The notes under the pieces: model-generated
Databases searched by the model: none
Seen by the model: only the letters and a program-made list of their open reading frames with translations
What the model was told of the DNA's origin: nothing
Assembly (NCBI GenBank): GCA_031363055.1
Contig: JANLTP010000262.1
Location: forward strand, 1 to 20,130
Source: JANLTP01 sp031363055
GTDB lineage: Bacteria > Pseudomonadota > Gammaproteobacteria > Burkholderiales > Burkholderiaceae_E
Direction of reading: 5' to 3'
Length of the DNA stretch: 20,130 nucleotides
Translations under genes and position numbers: made by a program
Shown: positions 14,237-20,130 of the stretch, one piece after another
Numbering within the stretch: the first letter of the stretch is position 1
How the letters are laid out: each line of letters opens with the position of its first letter

Positions 14237-14370
14237 TTGACGAATGCGACGATCTGAATTCGCTGGTCATCGAAAGGCGCGGAAATAAGATATCTCATGT
14301 AGTTGGTGTGCCGCAGCCAACTGATTGTGGCCCTGTCAATCGCCTCATGTTGGAGTGTTTATCATGCTGA
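14233..14370 (+). CDS. Doubtful 45-codon ORF bridging the acylase and binding-protein genes
   Basis: An ATG at 14233 overlaps the acylase stop as ATGA and opens a 45-codon frame that ends at TGA 14368-14370, overlapping the next gene's ATG. The product starts MIDECDDLNSLVIERRGNK and has four Cys but no recognised motif. The frame runs through the candidate operator at 14286 and the ribosome site of the binding-protein gene, which argues that it is fortuitous. Confidence 0.15.
   Translation: MIDECDDLNSLVIERRGNKISHVVGVPQPTDCGPVNRLMLECLSC
14286..14299. promoter_or_regulatory. Candidate GntR operator (site 2) before the ABC binding-protein gene
   Basis: TAAGATATCTCATG matches the perfect palindrome at 9776-9789 at 11 of 14 positions, keeping the GATAT core and TCAT arm. 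It contains its own 8-bp palindrome AGATATCT. It lies 65 bp before the binding-protein ATG, in the 127-bp gap after the acylase gene, the largest gap in this part of the cluster, so it could mark a second promoter under the same regulator. Confidence 0.5.
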
Positions 14371-15914
14371 AAAGTTTCGTTCGACTGGCCCTGTGTGCGA
14401 TCACGCTCGGTCTTTGTCTCGCGACAGCGACACCGGCATTCGCACAGCCCAAAAAAGGCGGCACCCTGAACTACGCGAACGCCTCGGGCCCCGGCACGCT
14501 CGATCCGTTCGTGTCGAGCAGTCTGGTCGAACTCGAAGTAATCCACCATCTGTTTGAATCGCTGGTGGCGATGGACGGTCGCTATGGCGTCAAACCGATG
14601 ATAGCCTCGAAGGTCGATACCAGCGCCGACGCCAAGACCTACACCTTCACCTTGCGTCGCGGCATCAAATTTCATAATGGCAAGGAGCTGAGTTCGGCCG
14701 ATGTACTGGCGTCGTTCGAGCGCTACCGCAAGGTCAGCCCGAACGCGTCGGCGCTGGCCGACGTGGAGGCTATGGAAGCGCCGCGACCCGACAGCTTCGT
14801 GGTGCGTCTGTCGAAGCCCAACGCCATCTTTCTCGATGTCCTGAAGGGTCCCGTGTATCCGTTTGTGATCCTGCCGGCCGAGCAGAAAGACAAGCCGGCG
14901 CGCGGTATCGACGTGATCGGCAGCGGCCCGTTCATGCTCGGCGAATGGGTCAAGGATAGTCATCTGTTCATCAAGCGATTCGATGACTATGTGCCCAATG
15001 AAAGTTCCAGCGGACCGGATGGCTTCGCCGGCCGGCGCACCGCCTATCTCGATGCCGTCAAATACCGATTCATTCCTGAGGCGAACGCCAGAATTGCGGC
15101 GGTACAGGCCGGTGACGTCGACGTCGTAGCGGACGTGCCGCCCGATCTTTCCAAACGGCTCGACGGTCGCAGTGATCTTTCCGCCGTCAAGATTTTTCCG
15201 TTCTGCATGCAGGTCTATGTGCTCAATACCCAGCAGGGCTTGACCAAGGACCCGCTGGTGCGCCAGGCGATCAATGCGGTCGTCAATGTCGACGAAATCA
15301 CCGGTGCCATGGGTCGGGTGTCGATGCGCAACCCTTCGCTGGTTTATGCAAGCACCCCGTACTACCAGGGTGAGACGATGAAGGCCTACTACGACCAGAA
15401 AAATCCGGCCAAGGCCAAGGACCTGCTCAAACAGGCCGGCTACAAGGGCGAGCCGATCGTGCTGCAAACCAACTCGAACAACGCCCATCATCGTGACGCC
15501 ATTCTGGTGCTGTCCGAGCAGCTCAAGGAAGCGGGCATGAACGTCAAGGTCGACGTGGTCGATTGGACCACCAATGCCAGTAACATGCAGCGCGGCACCG
15601 GCACCTGGAACGTCTCGACCACCGGCTTCTGCTCGAACCCGCTGCTCGGACCGCAGGCCTGGCGCTCGGTGCTCTATACCTTCACGCAACTGAAGAGCGA
15701 GCCGGTCATGGATCCCGCCTATGAACGACTGTACGGCTCGCCCGACCTCAAGGTGCGCCAGGAAGCCTGGGGTCAAATCGAAAAGCGTGTGCTCGAGCAG
15801 GCCTATATGATCAAGATCGCCGATGTCGGCACCTTGCGTGCGGTCAACACCAAGAAGGTAGACGGCTTCAGCGGTTATTACCTGCCGGTGTTCTGGAACG
15901 TCAGCTTGAAGTAA
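14364..15914 (+). CDS. ABC transporter substrate-binding protein, family 5 (DppA/OppA type)
   Basis: This 516-residue periplasmic receptor starts at ATG 14364 with GGAG eight bases upstream. A signal peptide (MLKSFVRLALCAITLGLCLA, then TATPAFA, cleavage after residue 27) is followed by KKGGTLNYANASGPGTLDPF, the typical family 5 opening. LEVIHHLFESLV and YTFTLRRGIKFHNGKELSSADVLASFERYR are the family's core signature, and VIGSGPFMLGEW follows. Members capture di- and oligopeptides, opines, nickel, or other amides and pass them to the permease pair. It heads the transporter genes, followed after 68 bp by two permease genes and an ATPase gene. A GntR-operator-like site upstream suggests induction together with the acylase. 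The ligand is not predictable from the sequence; an N-acylated amine would fit the neighbouring hydrolase. Confidence 0.94.
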   Translation: MLKSFVRLALCAITLGLCLATATPAFAQPKKGGTLNYANASGPGTLDPFVSSSLVELEVIHHLFESLVAMDGRYGVKPMIASKVDTSADAKTYTFTLRRGIKFHNGKELSSADVLASFERYRKVSPNASALADVEAMEAPRPDSFVVRLSKPNAIFLDVLKGPVYPFVILPAEQKDKPARGIDVIGSGPFMLGEWVKDSHLFIKRFDDYVPNESSSGPDGFAGRRTAYLDAVKYRFIPEANARIAAVQAGDVDVVADVPPDLSKRLDGRSDLSAVKIFPFCMQVYVLNTQQGLTKDPLVRQAINAVVNVDEITGAMGRVSMRNPSLVYASTPYYQGETMKAYYDQKNPAKAKDLLKQAGYKGEPIVLQTNSNNAHHRDAILVLSEQLKEAGMNVKVDVVDWTTNASNMQRGTGTWNVSTTGFCSNPLLGPQAWRSVLYTFTQLKSEPVMDPAYERLYGSPDLKVRQEAWGQIEKRVLEQAYMIKIADVGTLRAVNTKKVDGFSGYYLPVFWNVSLK

Positions 15915-15982
15915 AGCGCCAGCGAAGAAGGCAGTAGCGTGCACTGCAACGAAGCCAGACCGCACAAGCGCTTACGACGCCG

Positions 15983-16933
15983 ATGAACGCATTGCGCTTG
16001 TTGGCATCACGGCTCTTGCAGTCCATACCGGTACTGCTGCTGGTGGCGATGATTGCGTTCTTCCTGATGCATCTGTTGCCCGGTGACCCGGCAGTGGTGA
16101 TCGCTGGCGCCGACGCATCGCCCGAAGCGATTGGCCGACTGCGCGCCGAATTGGGCCTGGACCGGCCGCTGCTGCAGCAGTTGTTGCAGTGGCTCACGCA
16201 GCTCGTCCAGGGAAATTTCGGGCGCTCGCTAGGCCTGAATCAGAGCGTCCTGTCTGCCGTCGGTGAGCGCCTTCCGGTTACCCTGTCGCTCGCATTGATA
16301 GCGTTCGCCATCACCCTTCCTATTGGCACGCTGCTCGGCGTGCTGGCGGCCTGCTATCGCGGCACGCGCATAGATTCCCTGGTGATGGGTCTGGCGCTGC
16401 TGGGAGTGTCGGTACCCTCGTTCTGGATCGCCATCGTGTCGGTGATCCTGTTCAGCGTCAACTTGGGCTGGGTACCCTCGTCCGGCTATGTTCGACTGGC
16501 GGAGAATCCCGGCGGCTGGTTCGCGTCGCTGATTCAGCCAGCCGCTGTGCTGGCTCTGTTTCAGATCGGCTATCTGGCGCGGATGACGCGCTCGGCGATG
16601 CTCGACGTGCTGAGTCAGGACTACATCCGCACGGCTCGCGCCAAAGGCGTCAGCGAATTCCAGACGGTGTTCAAGCACGGGCTGCGCAACGCCTTGATGA
16701 CGGTCGTAACTGCCAGCGGCATCATTTTGAGCTTGTTGATCGGCGGCTCGGTGGTGCTGGAGCAGGTGTTCGCGCTGCCGGGTGTTGGTCGCATGGTGGT
16801 GCAAGGAATCATGGCGCGTGACTATCCCCTGATTCAGGGTACTTTACTGTTATTCGGTTTCGCGTTTGTGCTGGTGAATTTTTTGGTCGACATGATCTAC
16901 ACCTGGGTTGATCCGCGAGTGCGATATGACTGA
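15983..16933 (+). CDS. ABC transporter permease, DppB type
   Basis: This 316-residue inner-membrane protein has the DppB/OppB layout. A first helix (SIPVLLLVAMIAFFLMHLLPG) is followed by a periplasmic loop with the conserved GDPA and ELGLDRPLLQQ blocks, then five further membrane segments. The cytoplasmic EAA loop that docks on the ATPase reads DYIRTARAKGVSEFQTVFKHGLRNAL, and VLEQVFALPGVGRMVVQGIMARDYPLIQG is the family's C-terminal hallmark. It forms the translocation channel as a heterodimer with the next gene's product. It starts 68 bp after the binding-protein gene and overlaps the next gene by 8 bp, which indicates translational coupling. Confidence 0.94.
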   Translation: MNALRLLASRLLQSIPVLLLVAMIAFFLMHLLPGDPAVVIAGADASPEAIGRLRAELGLDRPLLQQLLQWLTQLVQGNFGRSLGLNQSVLSAVGERLPVTLSLALIAFAITLPIGTLLGVLAACYRGTRIDSLVMGLALLGVSVPSFWIAIVSVILFSVNLGWVPSSGYVRLAENPGGWFASLIQPAAVLALFQIGYLARMTRSAMLDVLSQDYIRTARAKGVSEFQTVFKHGLRNALMTVVTASGIILSLLIGGSVVLEQVFALPGVGRMVVQGIMARDYPLIQGTLLLFGFAFVLVNFLVDMIYTWVDPRVRYD

Positions 16934-17828
16934 GGGGGTGGTCGGCTCTGTGGCCGGCTCGGTGGTCGCGGTCCCGGAACTCGCACTGCGCCGGCGCTGG
17001 CCACTCGCTCGCAAACTGTGGGCCCATCGATCATTTCGTATCGGCTTGGTGGTGGTGCTTTTGCTGGTGCTTGCCGCAGTGTTCGGCCCTTGGCTGCGCG
17101 GCATTGACCCGACCGCCATGCAGACGCGGTTTCGCTTTCAGTCGCCGTCGCTGCGCTTTCCGTTCGGAACCGACGCGTACGGTCGCGACGTCTTGGCGCG
17201 AGTACTGCACGGCGCGAGATTGTCACTGTGGGTCGGCTTATCGGTGGCACTGCTGTCGGGTGCGGTGGGAACCGCCATCGGTGTCGTGGCCGGGCAGTTT
17301 CGGCAGCTTGACTCACCTTTGATGCGCTGCATGGATGCGCTGATGGCCTTCCCGGCGATCATCCTGGCCATCGGCATCAGTGCGGCGCTGGGTCCGCAGG
17401 CGGCCAGTGTCATCGTCGCACTCGGTGTCGCTTACGTGCCGCGCACGGCACGCATCGTCCGCGCGGCGGTGCTGGTGATTCGTGAGGCGGAGTACATCGA
17501 GGCTGCGCGGGTCGCTGGCGCGGGTTCGCTGCGCATCATCGCGCGGCACCTGCTGCCCAACTGTATGGGCCCGCTGGTAGTGCAACTGACTTTTGTGTTC
17601 GCCTACGCGATTCTGGCCGAAGCCACCTTGAGCTTTCTGGGCATCGGACCGCCGCCACCGACACCAAGCTGGGGCAACATCATCGCCGAGGGGCGCGACT
17701 ATTCGATCGAAGCATGGTGGGTCATGTTGTTCCCGGGTCTGGCGATCAGCCTGGCGGCGCTGAGCATGAATCTGCTCGGTGACGGCCTGCGTGATGTGCT
17801 CGACCCACGGCTGAAGGTGGAGACCTGA
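16926..17828 (+). CDS. ABC transporter permease, DppC type
   Basis: This 300-residue partner permease has an N-terminal cytoplasmic segment and a first helix (IGLVVVLLLVLAAVFGPWL). The conserved periplasmic FPFGTDAYGRDVLARVLHGARLSL block follows, then further helices. The EAA loop is EYIEAARVAGAGSLRIIARHLLPN, and FLGIGPPPPTPSWGNIIAEGRDY is the usual DppC C-terminal motif. ATG 16926 overlaps the end of the upstream permease gene by 8 bp. The C-terminus LRDVLDPRLKVET is complete, and its last ten codons form part of the 38-bp repeat that recurs at 19259. The gene is followed by the toxin-antitoxin insert rather than directly by the ATPase gene. Confidence 0.93.
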   Translation: MTEGVVGSVAGSVVAVPELALRRRWPLARKLWAHRSFRIGLVVVLLLVLAAVFGPWLRGIDPTAMQTRFRFQSPSLRFPFGTDAYGRDVLARVLHGARLSLWVGLSVALLSGAVGTAIGVVAGQFRQLDSPLMRCMDALMAFPAIILAIGISAALGPQAASVIVALGVAYVPRTARIVRAAVLVIREAEYIEAARVAGAGSLRIIARHLLPNCMGPLVVQLTFVFAYAILAEATLSFLGIGPPPPTPSWGNIIAEGRDYSIEAWWVMLFPGLAISLAALSMNLLGDGLRDVLDPRLKVET

Positions 17829-17834
17829 ATGCAG
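17797..17834. repeat. 38-bp direct repeat, left copy (end of permease gene and ATPase start)
   Basis: Bases 17797-17834 are identical to 19259-19296. The left copy covers the last ten codons of the permease gene with its TGA, the GGTGGAG ribosome site, and an ATG CAG start copy. After the repeat this copy of the ATPase start runs only eight codons to a TGA (17850-17852), so it is a dead start. The flanking bases differ immediately outside (G before, A after). Confidence 0.95.
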
Positions 17835-17946
17835 AGCGGCCAACACGATTGATCCGGTTCGCCGCCGCGTTGAATGTCGCGAGCCAGCAGAGACGGCAGC
17901 ATGGTTGCTTGGAATACTCAGCGGCTTAGTCGGTGCAACGCGGCGG

Positions 17947-18171
17947 TCAGGTCGCACTACCCTGCTGTGAGGTAGGTTGACTCGATTCGGTGGCACTGAC
18001 TTGGGCGGCCAATTCCTCGAGGCTCAAGGTCGGCAAGCCGTGGCGTCGCCATTCGGTATAGTTGAATCGATCGCGCGACAGTGCTGCCATAAAGCGCTCA
18101 GCGTCAACCAGACCGAGCGCACCAATCAGTGCCTGCATGCCCTTCATGCGAATTTCAGCTTCACTGTTCAT
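17947..18171 (-). CDS. Small partner (antitoxin) of the PIN-domain toxin
   Basis: This 74-residue protein starts MNSEAEIRMKGMQALIGALG and continues VDAERFMAALSRDRFNYTEWRR, then a short linker with SLEELAAQVSA. I recognise this pattern (EIxxKGxxAL, AERFxxLxxRxxFDYTEW) from small proteins commonly encoded next to PIN-domain proteins. Such partners are thought to bind and block the PIN nuclease. ATG 18171 has a strong purine-rich ribosome site (GGGGGA, about six bases before). Its start overlaps the toxin gene end by 11 bp, so the two are translationally coupled, with the toxin gene first. The C-terminal tail is Ser/Gln/Thr-rich. Family-level pairing is fairly sure; antitoxin activity is inferred. 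Confidence 0.75.
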   Translation of the reverse strand: MNSEAEIRMKGMQALIGALGLVDAERFMAALSRDRFNYTEWRRHGLPTLSLEELAAQVSATESSQPTSQQGSAT

Positions 18172-18607
18172 ACCAATCCCCCAAAAAAGCCAGTGCCTCG
18201 GCTGGCAAAAAGACCTTGATCTCGCTCAAATGACTGGCCTGCCTGAGCAATCGATCATCGGTTGTGATGAAAACATCGGCCTTGCCCACAACGGCGCATG
18301 CGAGATGCAAGGCGTCAAAGGCGTGAACGCCACGCGCGGTGAGTGTTTCCGCATACGACAGGACGTCCGGGTCAATCTTGACATAGTTCGACGCCAATAC
18401 ACTCCATTGTGCGATGGCGTGTAAATGTTCGACGAACGGATTCTTCGAGTTCTCAAAGTCGAGTATCGACGACCAGAGCAGTTCATGCACTCCCGCGCGA
18501 ATCTGCTCTTGCAATGACAACTTCGCCTCGGTTTCCAGGCGAATGCGAACGTGAGACTGATCGTCATACGGGCGATTAAAACAGCAAAGGTCAAGGTACA
18601 GGCGCAT
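18161..18607 (-). CDS. PIN-domain toxin (VapC-like ribonuclease)
   Basis: This 148-residue protein begins MRLYLDLCCFNRPYDD, the form typical of one PIN-domain subfamily. Conserved acidic residues for metal-dependent RNA cleavage are D6, D98 in HAFDALHLACA, and D117/D118 in FITTDDRLL; Glu residues at 25-27 or 52 could supply the fourth. PIN toxins of type II systems cut tRNA or rRNA and stop growth until the partner neutralises them. The ATG at 18607 was chosen because it has AAGGAA upstream and puts the LDLCCFNRP strand at the N-terminus; the frame remains open 20 codons upstream. It lies inside the insertion between two transporter genes and is transcribed against them. Toxicity is inferred from the family. 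Confidence 0.85.
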   Translation of the reverse strand: MRLYLDLCCFNRPYDDQSHVRIRLETEAKLSLQEQIRAGVHELLWSSILDFENSKNPFVEHLHAIAQWSVLASNYVKIDPDVLSYAETLTARGVHAFDALHLACAVVGKADVFITTDDRLLRQASHLSEIKVFLPAEALAFLGDWYEQ

Positions 18608-19258
18608 GTCAATCAGTTCCTTCTGTCGGCGTTTCTTCACAAAAAACTCATGCGCATCGACAGTCAACTTCGCGGTTAGCGCGAGCGAACGAAGCTTTGA
18701 AGGTGCGGGTCACTTGCCGAAGTCCACCAGGCTAGGTGTCGTCGGGAACCAAGCATTGCCCGTCCCGGTACAAATCTTCCCAATCGAAATGGCCGTCGCG
18801 AGCTTTACCAGCCGACGGGAGGGCGAAGTCTGCGGCACTAACATCGCTCAGAAACTCGGCGGGCCAATGCCTGATTTGGTGGCGCGATTTTGAACTTGAA
18901 GGGCATGGGTAGAGTGTACCGGACTCACTTGCGCAGTCAGACTGACCCCGGCCGCAGTCGGTGCCGCACAGGCCCAAGTCTCCAGTTCGATGACGGCGCA
19001 TTGCTTCGGCATGACCGCCGCGTCGATCGGGCGATCAGTACGTGATTCGCTGGGTCAATGGCCTGAACAGTACGGAGCGCTTGTGCAGACTCTTGCTATC
19101 ATTGGGAAGGGCTGTCGTAAGCTCATTTTTCGCGATGATTTTCCACCCATACTAGGCATCCGCCTGAAGTAACAATGCATTCTGAGCGTCGCGTCTTCGT
19201 CAATTTTTCTACCGCATGTCTCGCGTCAATCGCTGGCACACCGATCACGTTCGCAATA
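18608..19258. other. Right part of the insert, no recognisable gene
   Basis: About 650 bp upstream of the toxin gene hold no gene I can support. Short frames are open on both strands. A minus-strand frame at 18732-19001 ends in FDWEDLYRDGQCLVPDDT, which looks somewhat protein-like and could be the remnant of another small gene. A plus-strand frame at 18990-19172 ends in FRDDFPPILGIRLK. Neither has a convincing start or known family. The promoter for the toxin operon should lie near 18610-18700 on the minus strand, but no clear boxes were found. Confidence 0.4.
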
Positions 19259-19290
19259 TGCTCGACCCACGGCTGAAGGTGGAGACCTGA

Positions 19291-19296
<6 letters not shown>
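19259..19296. repeat. 38-bp direct repeat, right copy (supplies ribosome site and start of the ATPase gene)
   Basis: This is identical to 17797-17834. The right copy holds an orphan fragment of the permease 3' end, the GGTGGAG ribosome site, and the live ATG CAG of the ATPase gene. Without this duplication the insertion would have left the ATPase gene without its own ribosome site. Confidence 0.95.

Positions 19297-20130
<834 letters not shown>

Larger units (their letters stand above)
17835..19258. mobile_element. 1,424-bp toxin-antitoxin insertion inside the peptide ABC transporter operon
   Basis: This segment separates the DppC-type permease gene from the DppD-type ATPase gene, which in such operons normally abut. 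It is bounded by exact 38-bp direct repeats, and everything recognisable inside is on the opposite strand to the operon. It holds a PIN toxin with partner (17947-18607) and about 650 bp without a recognisable gene. No transposase, integrase, or convincing terminal inverted repeat was found. A 38-bp duplication is much longer than usual for an IS (2-14 bp) and coincides with a gene junction. It may be a non-autonomous element or the result of recombination or template switching. That it is an insertion is well supported; its mechanism is unknown. Confidence 0.65.

Noticed and set aside
14295..15965. A 556-codon open frame on the minus strand opposite the ABC binding-protein gene
   Set aside because: The plus strand encodes a full family 5 binding protein with signal peptide and ribosome site. 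The antisense frame has no recognisable domain and is the usual mirror frame of a GC-rich gene.
17835..19258. Insertion sequence or integron explanation for the toxin insert
   Set aside because: No transposase or integrase frame, no clear terminal inverted repeats, and a 38-bp duplication is too long for a standard IS target duplication.

Overview
The window looks like GC-rich proteobacterial DNA, most likely from a betaproteobacterium of the Burkholderiales type. This rests on an orphan Bug/TctC-type binding protein (a family greatly expanded in that order), a long-form 2-isopropylmalate synthase, a zeta-class maleylacetoacetate isomerase and DODA-type dioxygenase pair, and dense small operons. 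This is inference from gene content; no rRNA or other phylogenetic marker is present.

Layout. 1-7.5 kb holds ordinary accessory metabolism: the 3' end of a metallo-beta-lactamase-fold hydrolase, a Tat-exported nitroreductase-like protein divergent from a LysR regulator, a cardiolipin synthase, a Bug binding protein, a maleylacetoacetate isomerase/GST, and a DODA-type aromatic dioxygenase. 7.55-9.65 kb is leuA behind what reads as a complete leucine attenuator: a 29-codon leader peptide with six Leu codons in its last twelve residues, a hairpin over its stop codon, and a GC hairpin with a T-rich tail just before the leuA ribosome site.

9.7-20.1 kb looks like one catabolic regulon: a class III (GSA-aminomutase-like) aminotransferase, a GntR/FCD regulator, a penicillin-acylase-family N-terminal nucleophile amidase with no signal peptide, and a Dpp-type peptide ABC importer (binding protein, two permeases, and an ATPase cut by the window end). 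A 14-bp perfect palindrome before the aminotransferase and an 11/14 match to it before the binding protein suggest that the GntR protein controls both ends. The logic would be to import an N-acylated amine or small peptide, hydrolyse its amide in the cytoplasm, and transaminate the released amine. The substrate cannot be read from the sequence.

The most striking structure is at 17.8-19.3 kb. A PIN-domain toxin and its small partner sit inside the ABC operon, antisense to it, in a 1,424-bp insert flanked by an exact 38-bp direct repeat (17797-17834 and 19259-19296). The repeat spans the last ten codons and stop of the second permease gene, the ribosome-binding site, and the first two codons of the ATPase gene. 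The insertion therefore leaves the permease complete and gives the ATPase gene its own start and ribosome site. No transposase or integrase is visible in the insert. Several other short direct or tandem duplications occur in the window (1106-1135, 2750-2795, 7656-7692, 11104-11182).
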